A DNA stretch of 49,283 bases from Mesorhizobium tamadayense (lineage in GTDB: Bacteria; Pseudomonadota; Alphaproteobacteria; Rhizobiales; Rhizobiaceae), in the NCBI RefSeq assembly GCF_003863365.1, contig NZ_RQXT01000053.1, forward strand, positions 1 through 49,283, read 5' to 3'. Made by a program: the position numbers and the translations under genes. The notes under the pieces are model-generated. The model saw only the letters and a program-made list of their open reading frames with translations, ran no database searches and was not told the origin of the DNA. Positions 15,901 to 24,450 of this stretch are shown in pieces (position 1 is the first letter of the stretch; each line of letters begins with the position of its first letter).

Positions 15901-18270
15901 TTAGGAATCAGGAAAGCCTCCGGCTCGCACTTTCTCCCGCAGCGCGCATGCTGCAGCGACCATGTTCATGAGGGCAGGGCGGACCTCGTCCCATTTGCGT
16001 GTTTTGAGGCCACAGTCCGGATTTACCCACAATTGGCCGTCAGACAGTCGCTTGCGGGCAAGCATGACGAGGTCCGAGATCTCGTCGACTTCCGGGACCC
16101 GTGGCGAGTGAATGTCGTAGACTCCGGGACCGATTTCGTTCGGATATTTGGAGTTCTTGAAGGCGTCTAGCAGTTCCATCTTCGAGCGCGACGTCTCAAT
16201 CGAAATTACATCCGCATCCATTTCAGCGATCGCGTCGATGATCTCGTTGAATTCTGAATAGCACATGTGAGTATGAATTTGGGTCGCGTCCTTTACACCC
16301 GTTGAAGCGAGCCGGAAGCATTCGACAGCCCAATCGAGGTAGACTTTCGAGTCGGACTTGCGCAGTGGCAAGCCTTCGCGAAATGCGGCCTCGTCGATCT
16401 GGATCATCCGAGCACCGGCTCTTTCGAGGTCCGTCACGTCATCGCGGATGGCTAGCGCGATCTGGCGGCAGGCCTCGGCGCGGGGTACGTCGTCGCGAAC
16501 AAAGGACCAGTTGAGAATGGTCACTGGGCCTGTGAGCATGCCCTTCACCGGCTTTTCCGTCAGCGATTGGGCAAATTGCCACCAGCGCACGGTCATCGGA
16601 TTCGGCCGCGATACGTCGCCGAAGATGATGGGAGGGCGCACATAGCGGGAGCCATAGCTCTGCACCCAGCCATGCTGGGTGCAGGCGAATCCGGACAGCT
16701 GCTCGCCGAAATGCTGCACCATGTCGTTTCGTTCGAACTCGCCGTGCACCAGCACGTCCAGCCCGATCTCTTCCTGCCAGCGAATAGCAGCTTCAGTCTC
16801 CTTCTTCAGGAAGGTTTCGTAATCGATATAGCTCAGTTCGCCCTTCGCATGAGCGGAGCGCGCCTTGCGCACCTCGGGTGTCTGCGGAAAGGACCCGATG
16901 GTCGTCGTCGGGAATGGTGGCAGGCCGAGCGCGCCACCTTGAACTCGCGAACGCTCGGCAAATACGCTCTTTCGTCGCTTCATGCCACCGTCAATGCCGG
17001 CGATCCGCCCGTCAACCAGAGGATCATGGACCTTCGTGGACTTTGCGCGCGCGGCGGCCGCCTCGGCAGAAGCTTTCAATGCGCCTGCTGCGCCCTCCCT
17101 GCCTTCGGACAAGGCTTGCGCCAGCACGACCAGTTCTTCGGTCTTCTGGTCCGCGAATGCCAGCCACGAACGGACATCCACATCGAGCGCGGTCTCCATC
17201 TGCAAATCGATCGGCACATGAATCAGCGAGCAGGAAGGCGCGATCTCGACGCGGTCCAGGGGCCAGCCGGCGACGATCGGCTTGATGCGGTCGAGAATGG
17301 CAGGCAGGTTCGCGCGCCAGACGTTGCGGCCATCGATCAAGCCAAGTGAGAGCACCAGATCCTTCGGTGCGAGCCGACCAGCCGTCTCCAACTGCTCGGG
17401 AGCGCGCACGAGATCGAGATGCAGGCCCGCCAAGGGCAGAGAAATCGCGGTCTCGAAATTGTCTCCCAGCGGCCCGAAATAGGTAGCCAGCATGATCTTC
17501 AACTCGGGCGCGGCTTTCGACAACTGGCCGTAGGTGAAGTCGAACGCAGCTCGTTCGTTGGAGTTAAGATCGAGCACAAGCGCCGGTTCATCGATCTGCA
17601 CCCAGTCAGCTCCTGCGAGCCTCAGCCTCCGCAGGAGTTGCTCGTAGACAGGCAGCAGCCGTGGCAGAAGCGCTATCGGATTGAAACCTTCGGCCGGTGA
17701 CTTCGCCAGCTTGAGGAAGGTGACCGGTCCAAGGATGACGGGGCGTGTGTGAATGCCGAGGGCTTTAGCCTCGAGGAAGTGATCAACCGGTTTCGTAGAC
17801 GAGAGGGCAAATGTCTGATCGTCGGTCAGCTCCGGCACCATGTAGTGATAATTAGTGTCGAACCATTTGGTCATTTCCATCGCTGTTAAGCGGTGGTCTT
17901 GAGCCGCATGCTCGTGGCCGGCATGTCCACAACCTGCGGCCTCGCCCTGCTTGCCGCGCGCCATCGCGAAGTAGATGTCGAGTGGGGCTTCGCCGCCCTT
18001 CCACGCGTAACGGGACGGCACGGCGCCGACCATGGCGGCGGTGTCTAGCACATGGTCGTAGAGTGAGAAGTCGTTCGACGGGATTTTCGCTACGCCGCGA
18101 TCGTGCTGCCCCTTCCAGCTAGCGGCACGCAGCGCCTTCGCTGTCGCCAAAAGGTCGGCAGCGGAGGATTTTCCGGACCAGTAGCTTTCAAGCGCGAATT
18201 TCAGTTCTCGCCGGCGGCCGATACGCGGCATGCCGAGCATTGCAACAGGAATTTTCTGAGAGATAGTCAT
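15901..18270 (-). CDS. metE: Cobalamin-independent methionine synthase
   Basis: Transfers the methyl group of 5-methyltetrahydropteroyl-triglutamate to homocysteine, making methionine. 789 residues from the ATG at 18270; the frame remains open to 18453 but that part overlaps the riboswitch. The N-terminal domain shows LGMPRIGRRRELKFALESYW. The zinc ligands sit in the C-terminal barrel: HTHMCYSEFNEI (His, Cys) and NPDCGLKTRKW (Cys). The segment GFPDS ends the protein. A short His/Cys-rich insertion (CGHAGHEHAAQDH) near residue 115 interrupts the region before MTKWFDTNYHYMVPE. Expression should be off when cobalamin is present, because of the riboswitch upstream; the cell would then use the B12-dependent MetH. 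Part of a local methyl-cycle gene set. Confidence 0.95.
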   Translation of the reverse strand: MTISQKIPVAMLGMPRIGRRRELKFALESYWSGKSSAADLLATAKALRAASWKGQHDRGVAKIPSNDFSLYDHVLDTAAMVGAVPSRYAWKGGEAPLDIYFAMARGKQGEAAGCGHAGHEHAAQDHRLTAMEMTKWFDTNYHYMVPELTDDQTFALSSTKPVDHFLEAKALGIHTRPVILGPVTFLKLAKSPAEGFNPIALLPRLLPVYEQLLRRLRLAGADWVQIDEPALVLDLNSNERAAFDFTYGQLSKAAPELKIMLATYFGPLGDNFETAISLPLAGLHLDLVRAPEQLETAGRLAPKDLVLSLGLIDGRNVWRANLPAILDRIKPIVAGWPLDRVEIAPSCSLIHVPIDLQMETALDVDVRSWLAFADQKTEELVVLAQALSEGREGAAGALKASAEAAAARAKSTKVHDPLVDGRIAGIDGGMKRRKSVFAERSRVQGGALGLPPFPTTTIGSFPQTPEVRKARSAHAKGELSYIDYETFLKKETEAAIRWQEEIGLDVLVHGEFERNDMVQHFGEQLSGFACTQHGWVQSYGSRYVRPPIIFGDVSRPNPMTVRWWQFAQSLTEKPVKGMLTGPVTILNWSFVRDDVPRAEACRQIALAIRDDVTDLERAGARMIQIDEAAFREGLPLRKSDSKVYLDWAVECFRLASTGVKDATQIHTHMCYSEFNEIIDAIAEMDADVISIETSRSKMELLDAFKNSKYPNEIGPGVYDIHSPRVPEVDEISDLVMLARKRLSDGQLWVNPDCGLKTRKWDEVRPALMNMVAAACALREKVRAGGFPDS

Positions 18271-18374
18271 GCCATACCCCGATGGTTGGGGCGTGGGGAA
18301 AAGGAGGGCGCCAGCAGGCCGGCATGAAGGCCGAGCTGCTGCAGCCGCCGAGACACCCCGCCCGTGGACGCTGT

Positions 18375-18525
18375 TCGCCGTGGCAGGTCTCCTGGCTCGC
18401 GGGTCACAGCCTCTGCCCGTCTTCCCAAGGCTGTTACGCCTCAGTGACATCAATGGGCTTGGCTCGCCGCTAACAGTTGCGGGGGCAGCGCCGGCATCGC
18501 ACTGGCTTTCCTCTTAGCTCCGTTA
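18375..18525 (-). ncRNA. Cobalamin riboswitch upstream of metE
   Basis: On the minus strand the leader runs through AGCCAGTGCGATGCCGGCGC, then TGCCCCCGCAACTGT, GTCACTG, GGGAAGACGGGCAG and finally GAGCCAGGAGACCTGCC. This is the ordered set of conserved blocks of the B12 riboswitch: core helices, the CCCGC-AACTGT junction and the terminal GCCAGGAGACCTGCC box. It ends about 110 bases before the metE start codon. Binding of adenosylcobalamin should lower metE expression. Ends are approximate. Confidence 0.9.
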
Positions 18526-18952
18526 CGGCAACGCCGCACCGAGAACCACGACACGCACACAATCACAGCAGTTCGCTCTTTTGTCAATATATGGCATAAA
18601 GAAATGCTTATGTGTTTATGTGAACACCTTCACCTGCCGTATGTTTCCAAGGTCCTTTATCGTGTCGTCCTGCTGTTGGCACGCAGCCACTTTCCAGTCC
18701 ACGCAGGCTGTGAGGGCCGCAAAACGCCAATCACATGATTTCGACACTGGACGCTGCGACAAATGTCGGCGGATTAAGGATCGAGAACGCCCGGAGCTTT
18801 CCGCAAGTGCGTCAATGTTGCTGGGTCCCGACGACCAGAAACTAGATTGCAATTGCCATCTTTAAAGGACAGGCACGTAATATCTCGATTTGCCGGCGCT
18901 TGCCTGGGCCCGCAAAAAGGGGAGGGTGGTAGCATCTGGCCGAATGCCCGCG
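18526..18952. other. Interval between adenosine kinase gene and metE leader
   Basis: About 430 bases that must contain the metE promoter and the end of the adenosine kinase transcript. It is AT-rich near 18570-18640 (minus-strand promoter likely just upstream of the riboswitch). No gene is recognised. Confidence 0.4.
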
Positions 18953-19945
18953 CTACAGCAATCCCGCCTGCTCGGCCTCGCGGCGCAGATTCTGCCGCGG
19001 TCTGGGGCCGATCTGCTGGATCACCAGTCCGGCAGCCAGTGAGCCGAGATCGCCGCAGGTCTTGAGGTCGCGGCCTTGCGTGTAACCATGCAGGAAACCG
19101 GCGGCATAAAGGTCACCGGCGCCTGTCGTGTCGACAAGTTCCCGGATCGTCGTCGCCTGGATGATGACCGTCTCGTCGCCGCGCACGATGACCGAGCCCT
19201 TTTCCGAGCGCGTCACGGCGGCGATTTTACAGTCCTTGCGGATCTGGGCCAGCGCCTCGTCGAAGGATGCGGTCTGGTAGAGCGATTTGATCTCGTGGCT
19301 GTTGGCGAAGACGATATCGACGGTGCCCGAGCGCATCAGGTCGAGGAACTCGTCGCGGTAGCGGTCGACGCAGAACGAGTCCGACAGCGTCATCGACACT
19401 TCGCGCCCGGCGTCGTGCGCGAGCCTGGCCGTCTGCCGGATCGCTTCCTTGGCGCGCGGCGGGTCCCACAGATAGCCCTCGAAATAGCTGACTGCGGCGC
19501 CCGAGGCCTTGTCTGCCTCGACGTCCTCCGGGCCGAGCTCGATGCAAGCGCCGAGATAGGTGTTCATCGAGCGCTCGCCGTCCGGGGTGACGAAGATCAT
19601 CGAGCGCGCTGTCGGCGGTTCGCCTTTGAGCGGCCTGGTGTCGAAGGCGACGCCCTGGGCCTGAATGTCATGGGTGTAGATTGCACCGAGCGGGTCGTTC
19701 GATACCTTGCCGAAGAAGGCGGCACGGCCGCCGAAGCTGGCGACGCCGGCCGCGGTGTTGCCGGCGCTGCCGCCGGAGGCTTCGATCGCCGGGCCCATGC
19801 GGCTGTAGAGCAGTTCGGCGCGCCTGGTGTCGATCAGGTTCATCCCCCCCTTGATGATGCCGTTGGTTTCGAGGAAGGCCTCGTCGCATTGAGCGATGAT
19901 GTCGACAATGGCATTGCCGATGCAAAGCACGTCATAATCCGGCAT
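18953..19945 (-). CDS. Adenosine kinase, PfkB family
   Basis: Phosphorylates adenosine to AMP. In the methyl cycle it removes the adenosine released from S-adenosylhomocysteine. 330 residues from the ATG at 19945 (MPDYDVLCIGNAIVDI), with GGAG seven bases upstream; the listed TTG three bases earlier is unnecessary. PfkB signature 1 is GGSAGNTAAGVASFGG, and signature 2 with the catalytic aspartate is DTTGAGDLYAAGFLHG. The opening and the lid segment PTARSMIFVTPDGERSM are typical of the alphaproteobacterial adenosine kinase group rather than ribokinase. It lies 85 bases after metK on the same strand, probably one transcript. Confidence 0.88.
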   Translation of the reverse strand: MPDYDVLCIGNAIVDIIAQCDEAFLETNGIIKGGMNLIDTRRAELLYSRMGPAIEASGGSAGNTAAGVASFGGRAAFFGKVSNDPLGAIYTHDIQAQGVAFDTRPLKGEPPTARSMIFVTPDGERSMNTYLGACIELGPEDVEADKASGAAVSYFEGYLWDPPRAKEAIRQTARLAHDAGREVSMTLSDSFCVDRYRDEFLDLMRSGTVDIVFANSHEIKSLYQTASFDEALAQIRKDCKIAAVTRSEKGSVIVRGDETVIIQATTIRELVDTTGAGDLYAAGFLHGYTQGRDLKTCGDLGSLAAGLVIQQIGPRPRQNLRREAEQAGLL

Positions 19946-20031
19946 CAATGTCTCCGCTCAACAGTCCGCCGACAGGGCGTAGGCCTGGGAAGTTGGGATG
20001 GACTTTCCGCATGGCCCTCCGGCGGCGTCCC

Positions 20032-21207
20032 TCACGCAGCTGCGGGTCCTGCCTCACGCAGCAAGTCGTCAGCTCTGTCCGTCCTTTCCCAGGTGAACTC
20101 AGGCTCTTCACGGCCGAAGTGTCCGTATGTCGCCGTCTTGCGGTAAATCGGGCGTAAGAGATCAAGCATCTTGATGATGCCTTTGGGTCGGAGATCAAAA
20201 AGCTCAAGAACAAGGCGTTCGATCGTTTTCTCGTCAATCCTTGCGGTTCCGAAGGTGTTGACCATGACGGAAACCGGACTGGCAACGCCAATCGCGTAGG
20301 CAAGCTGTACCTCGCAGACCTCCGCAAGTCCGCTGGCAACGATATTCTTCGCGACATACCGGGCGCCATAGGCGGCCGAGCGGTCAACCTTGGACGGGTC
20401 CTTGCCCGAAAAGGCGCCGCCGCCGTGACGCCCCGTTCCACCGTAGGAATCGACGATGATCTTGCGTCCAGTGAGGCCGCAGTCGCCGGCAGGCCCACCG
20501 ACCACGAACCGCCCTGTTGGGTTGACCAGAAATCTGATCCCCGAAGTATCCAGGTGGGTCGGCAGGACCGGTTTTATGATCTCCTCAATGACGCCTTCGC
20601 GGACTGTATCTTGGGAGACCGCCTCGTCATGCTGAGTCGACAGGACTATGGTGTCCAGCGCCACCGGGCGGAGACCCTCGTAGCGCACGGACACTTGAGA
20701 TTTAACGTCCGGACGCAGCCAGCCAAGCTGTCCCGTTTTCCGGACCTCTGCCTGTCTTTTCGTCAAACGGTGGGCGAGTTGGATCGGCAAGGGCATCAAT
20801 GTATCCGTCTCGCTGCATGCGTACCCGAACATGAGGCCCTGATCCCCCGCCCCCTGCTCGAGATCCTGCCCTCGTCCTTCATCAACGCCCTGGCTTATGT
20901 CGGGCGACTGCTCGGTGAGAGCCAGAACGACGGCGCAGCGCCGACCATCAAAGCCGGTGGCATCGTCGTCGTAGCCGATATCGAGTATCGTATCGCGGGC
21001 GACTTGGCTGTAATCGATCTGCGCATGAGTGGTGATCTCGCCAGCCAGAACCACCATCCCTGTCTTCACCAACGTTTCACAGGCGACGCGCGCCTTCGGA
21101 TCGGTGCGGAGAACCGCGTCAAGGATGGCGTCTGAGATATTGTCTGCCATCTTATCGGGGTGTCCCGCGCCGACGGATTCAGAAGAGAACACGAACTGCC
21201 TGGTCAT
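20032..21207 (-). CDS. metK: S-adenosylmethionine synthetase
   Basis: Makes S-adenosylmethionine from methionine and ATP. 391 residues from the ATG at 21207 (MTRQFVFSSESVGAGHPDK), with GAGGG seven bases upstream. The two family signatures are present: GAGDQGLMFGYA and GGGAFSGKDPSKVDRS. The methionine/ATP site GHPDK and the C-terminal REEPEFTWERTD are intact. It sits 57 bases after glyA and before the adenosine kinase gene. A copy inside a symbiotic region is probably additional to a housekeeping gene elsewhere; that is inference. It would supply methyl donor for Nod-factor methylation and for radical-SAM enzymes of nitrogenase assembly. Confidence 0.95.
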   Translation of the reverse strand: MTRQFVFSSESVGAGHPDKMADNISDAILDAVLRTDPKARVACETLVKTGMVVLAGEITTHAQIDYSQVARDTILDIGYDDDATGFDGRRCAVVLALTEQSPDISQGVDEGRGQDLEQGAGDQGLMFGYACSETDTLMPLPIQLAHRLTKRQAEVRKTGQLGWLRPDVKSQVSVRYEGLRPVALDTIVLSTQHDEAVSQDTVREGVIEEIIKPVLPTHLDTSGIRFLVNPTGRFVVGGPAGDCGLTGRKIIVDSYGGTGRHGGGAFSGKDPSKVDRSAAYGARYVAKNIVASGLAEVCEVQLAYAIGVASPVSVMVNTFGTARIDEKTIERLVLELFDLRPKGIIKMLDLLRPIYRKTATYGHFGREEPEFTWERTDRADDLLREAGPAAA

Positions 21208-21264
21208 AAAATGCCCTCGCTTCAAGTGGTGGAGTTGGGTGGGGAGTTTCTGGATTCGGGTGGC

Positions 21265-22602
21265 CTACGGGTCGGGGATGCCGGGGACCTCGAACGCAGT
21301 GCAGAAGTCGGCGACCTCTCTTCGTACGCTCGCATGAACTTCCTGGTCATCGGGCTGGCGGCAGACGGAGTCGATGAAATCGGCGATCTGCACCATCTCC
21401 GTCTCGCGCATGCCCATGGACGTCACCGCTGGCGTCCCTAAGCGGATGCCGCTTGTGAGCGCCGGATGCCGCCGGTCACCCGGCACCATATTGAAATTGG
21501 TGATGATGCCTGCCTTGGCCAGGCGCTCGGCATAGGCTTTGCCTGACAGCGGCCGGGCCCGCAGATCAAGGATCAGCATGTGATTGTCAGTCCCGCCGGT
21601 GACCAGGTCATAACCTCGCTCCAGAAGCGCCTGGGCCAGCGCCTTGGCGTTCCTGACAATCTGGTGACCGTAGGTGCGGAAAGAGGGGGTCGCGGCTTCG
21701 TGCAAAGCAACAGCTAGCGCGGCGATGATATTCACATGGGGCCCGCCTTGTAGTTGAGGAAAGACCGCGCGATCTATACGTTTGGCGAGATTGTGTTTGC
21801 TCATCGGATGATAGAGTGGCTGATAACGGTCTTCATTCCTTGACAAAATGAAGCCACCGCGAGGGCCGCGGATCGACTTGTGAGACGTGCTGGTGACGAC
21901 GTCGCAGTGGGGCACGGGATTTGGGTGCGCGCCTGCGACAATCAGGCCGCTGATGTGCGCGATGTCAGCCACCAAATACGAGTTCACCTCCGCAGCAATT
22001 TCGGCCATTGCCGCGTAGTCAAAAATACGTGGATAAGCAGTTCCGCCGACCCAAATCAGCTTCGGGCGTTCCCGCTTGGCGGTCTCGCGCAAGCGGTCAT
22101 AGTCAATTTGCTGCGTCTTTTCGTGCAGCCTGTACGGGATTCGCTGATAGTCGGTGCCGGAGAAGTTGACTGCCCAACCGTGGGTCAGATGGCCGCCTTC
22201 GGGTAAAGGCAAGCCCATGACTTTGTCACGGGGGCTCAAAAGCGCGCGATAGACAGCCTGATTGGCCGGGGAGCCGGAATATGGCTGGACGTTAGCGTGT
22301 TCACAGCCGAATAGCGCTTTCAAGCGCTCGACAGCGACGTTTTCAAGCTCATCGACGATCTCGTTTCCGGCGTAGTAGCGCGCACCGGGGTATCCCTCCG
22401 CGTACTTGTTGGTGAAAATCGACCCGGTCGCTTCCAACACCGCAGAGGAGGCAAAGTTCTCGGAGGCGATAAGTTTGAGAGTTGTCCGCTCCTGGCGTTC
22501 CTGTCTTAGAAGCAGTTCGTGAACGCGGCAATCGACCGCGACCAGGCTAGCCTGTCTGTTGGTGTCGGGCCGCGCGATGGAGACGTCAACGGAGTTCTTC
22601 AT
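21265..22602 (-). CDS. glyA: Serine hydroxymethyltransferase
   Basis: PLP enzyme that converts serine and tetrahydrofolate to glycine and 5,10-methylene-tetrahydrofolate, the source of the methyl group used by MetE after reduction. 445 residues. LKLIASENFASSAVLEATGS, NKYAEGYPGARYYAGNE and VQPYSGSPANQAVY are the usual N-terminal blocks. The PLP-binding lysine lies in VTSTSHKSIRGPRGGFIL; the last block is GIRLGTPAVTSMGM. Its ATG overlaps the stop of the ArsR-type regulator gene by four bases, so the two are translated together. The sequence looks somewhat divergent for a housekeeping GlyA (SHKSIRG for the common THKTLRG), consistent with a specialised second copy. Confidence 0.94.
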   Translation of the reverse strand: MKNSVDVSIARPDTNRQASLVAVDCRVHELLLRQERQERTTLKLIASENFASSAVLEATGSIFTNKYAEGYPGARYYAGNEIVDELENVAVERLKALFGCEHANVQPYSGSPANQAVYRALLSPRDKVMGLPLPEGGHLTHGWAVNFSGTDYQRIPYRLHEKTQQIDYDRLRETAKRERPKLIWVGGTAYPRIFDYAAMAEIAAEVNSYLVADIAHISGLIVAGAHPNPVPHCDVVTSTSHKSIRGPRGGFILSRNEDRYQPLYHPMSKHNLAKRIDRAVFPQLQGGPHVNIIAALAVALHEAATPSFRTYGHQIVRNAKALAQALLERGYDLVTGGTDNHMLILDLRARPLSGKAYAERLAKAGIITNFNMVPGDRRHPALTSGIRLGTPAVTSMGMRETEMVQIADFIDSVCRQPDDQEVHASVRREVADFCTAFEVPGIPDP

Positions 22603-22979
22603 GGTAGTCGCGCTCCAGTTGGTTTGATCTGTTCCACGATCAAGCAGCAGCCCCCTTCGACCACCAGTACCGCCTCGAGCCGCTCCAGGTCCCGCTTATG
22701 ATACCCATCGTCGTGGGGAAGGAGATCGACCAGGAATTGAACCAACCCTCCATCCTTGCCCCCCGCATCGAGATGATATGAGGGCCAAGGACGTTGTCCG
22801 TTCCCGCAAAGAAAGTCGGCTCTGGCCAGCATCCGGACGTGTCGGACGACGTGCTCGCGACGCAGACCCAGAATCTCTGCTAGCTCGCAGACAGTTAGGT
22901 CCGCATGCGCGCAAACACCGAGGATTCGGAGATGATCAATATGCGCTGCCGTCCTTAGGCGACTGACCAGTGTCATCAT
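22599..22979 (-). CDS. ArsR family transcriptional regulator
   Basis: A 126-residue winged-helix protein. The HTH reads HIDHLRILGVCAHADLTVCELAEILGLRREHVVRHVRMLARADFL (residues about 14-58), followed by the wing and a short C-terminal helical part. Arsenic-type cysteine ligands are not in the usual place. First gene of the operon, overlapping glyA by four bases (ATGA), so it most likely controls the glyA-metK block. ArsR-type regulators such as SahR control methionine-cycle genes in Proteobacteria by sensing S-adenosylhomocysteine; this one lacks the extra methyltransferase domain of the longer type. Sensing the same ligand is a guess. No good ribosome binding site is seen at either ATG (22979, 22976). 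Confidence 0.8.
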   Translation of the reverse strand: MMTLVSRLRTAAHIDHLRILGVCAHADLTVCELAEILGLRREHVVRHVRMLARADFLCGNGQRPWPSYHLDAGGKDGGLVQFLVDLLPHDDGYHKRDLERLEAVLVVEGGCCLIVEQIKPTGARLP

Positions 22980-23160
22980 TGGTCAGTATAAGCCAGATAG
23001 AAAAAAATTGGCGTCTGTCCTGCCGACTTTGTCATCTGGAAGTCTCCGATACACGTTTCGAACAAGATAACTTAATGTATATAGCCAACATGACGCGAAA
23101 AATATTGGAATAGCAACATATTATCATTGTATACTATTCAGTATAGTAACAATTCTTCTT
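22980..23160. promoter_or_regulatory. AT-rich control region of the arsR-glyA-metK operon with palindrome
   Basis: This is the AT-richest stretch of the neighbourhood. It contains the perfect inverted repeat TATACT-ATTC-AGTATA at 23130-23145, flanked by an outer TTGT/AACAA pair, and a single matching half-site TCAGTATA at 22983-22990, next to the arsR start. These are reasonable operator candidates for the ArsR-type regulator. The promoter itself is not resolved. Confidence 0.5.
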
Positions 23161-23944
23161 GTGATGCCTTTAAAAACTGCGGCCGTAGAAGAGTGTACGG
23201 CGATGCGGTTTTTACCCACTGACCTCTAGGTTGCGATTAGTGTACCATCCCCAGTGGTTTGGAGTTGCTAAGTGTCTATGAATTTCTTTTAAAGATCTGT
23301 TGCAATGCCTGCACGCGCATTGGCGAGGTCCGAGCAGGGGTAAGACAGGCGCACAAATCGACACGCACCCGTCACCGCCGGCTTGGATCGCCGTCTCAGC
23401 ATTCAGGAGTGCAGCTTGAGGCGTCGGCTGAATCCGTTCAGGCGCGACTCGCTTTGGGCCGGCATCAGGCGCGAGCAGGAACCAGGAAGGGGAGGCCAGT
23501 TCCCCGAGTACGTTCGACGGCTGTGCAGGAAGCAGCACCGCACACCTCGATAACAGGGCCGCCGAGTATTCCCACCATGCCGCTGCGAAAGCGGGAGCGG
23601 GCGATGCAGAGCTTCCGTTCCCCGGCAAGCCCGCAGCGCTTCGTCTCGATCATCTCAACTTTTGCAATCTCGTCGTCCCAGCCCGCTCAAACCGTCAGCG
23701 TTCCAGATCCGTCTCGATCGTCTCAACGCTATCGCCGAACGGAAAGGCGCGACCCGAGCCCTCGGCTGATATCTTGTCAGCGCTCCTGTCGCCGCCAACC
23801 TCGGATCAACGTGACAGCGCCCCGCGCAAGCCCAGGCGGCCCGATGCGGCCTTCGCCGGCCGCTGTAGGCCACAGCCTGAATTCATAAATGGCCAACGCT
23901 TAAGCTAGGTCGGATTTTCTTTTGTGCATCCGGGAGAAGGCCTT
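23161..23944. other. Gene-free interval upstream of the nopP remnant
   Basis: About 780 bases without a gene I can support. Open frames on both strands (minus 23212-23628, plus 23259-23888) are antiparallel and Arg/Pro/Ser-rich, the pattern of chance frames in GC-rich DNA. Confidence 0.35.
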
Positions 23945-23976
23945 CGTCAGCCAATCGTCAGCCAGGCCGTCTATCC
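23945..23976 (+). promoter_or_regulatory. tts box (TtsI binding site) of the nopP remnant
   Basis: CGTCAGCCAATCGTCAGCC follows the tts-box pattern GTCAG-N5-CG-N2-AGC. The whole stretch from here to the start codon at 24036 aligns base by base with the upstream region of the intact nopP at 42111-42947 (shared blocks CTTCGTCAGCC, CCTGCCGCGC, GCCTGAA, GCGAAACA). It therefore descends from a genuine nopP promoter. TtsI is the response-regulator-like activator of rhizobial T3SS genes. Confidence 0.7.
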
Positions 23977-24035
23977 GAGACCTGCCGCGCCTAACGCGCC
24001 TGAACTCAATGCGAAACATGGAAGTCCGAATCGCC

Positions 24036-24343
24036 ATGTATGGTGGACTTGGCGGCTCGTCCGATATGCACTGCCCGCCTGGCGAAGCTGACGAAACGTT
24101 TCCGTCCGCTGCCGCCGAGCAAACGGGTGCAGGAAGCCAAAAGTTTGCGGACATATCTGCTCGGATGCACTTAGCCGGGTCAGGTTTTCCAGCCGCCGCT
24201 CATCTTCGCGTAAGGGGACGAAGAGCAGTTCCGGTGAAGACCAAACCTCAAATCTGCCTCTGCAAAACTGAGGACAGCGAGAGCAGTGATGCCAGAGCGC
24301 ACCATGTTCCCGCAGATACTCGTACGACGATGACTTTATGTGA
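24036..24343 (+). pseudogene. nopP: nopP remnant with internal deletion
   Basis: The first 50 codons match NopP (MYGGLGGSSDMH... then GSQKFADISARMHLAGSG), closely following the intact copy at 42111-42947. The reading then jumps to the C-terminal tail (PQICLCKTEDSESSD), so about 190 codons of the core are missing. The original ending YSYDDDFM and its TGA at 24341-24343 survive, but in a different frame from the N-terminus. It is non-functional as an effector, though the N-terminal secretion signal and promoter remain. It lies 107 bases upstream of the XopP-like effector gene. Confidence 0.85.
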
Positions 24344-24450
24344 CCAGACGGCGATTGCGCTTATACGCCAAAGGCCTAGGGACGACAGATGAGCGACATC
24401 AACCCACAACATCATAGGCAGCGCATTGTCGCCTATATCGGAGATGGAAT

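Noticed and set aside
16567..17349. Long open frame antisense to metE (and similar ones antisense to gabD, the M16 genes and adenosine kinase)
   Set aside because: Composition is Arg/Gly/His/Leu-rich shadow coding opposite well conserved genes; no motifs or ribosome binding sites.
18271..18453. N-terminal extension of metE by 61 codons
   Set aside because: The extension is encoded by the cobalamin riboswitch region; the family begins at the ATG at 18270.
24179..24194. GTCAGGTTTTCCAGCC resembles part of a tts box upstream of the XopP-like gene
   Set aside because: It lies inside the surviving nopP coding sequence (codons for SGFPAA), lacks the TCG-AAGCT second half, and a better box tied to nopP exists at 23945.
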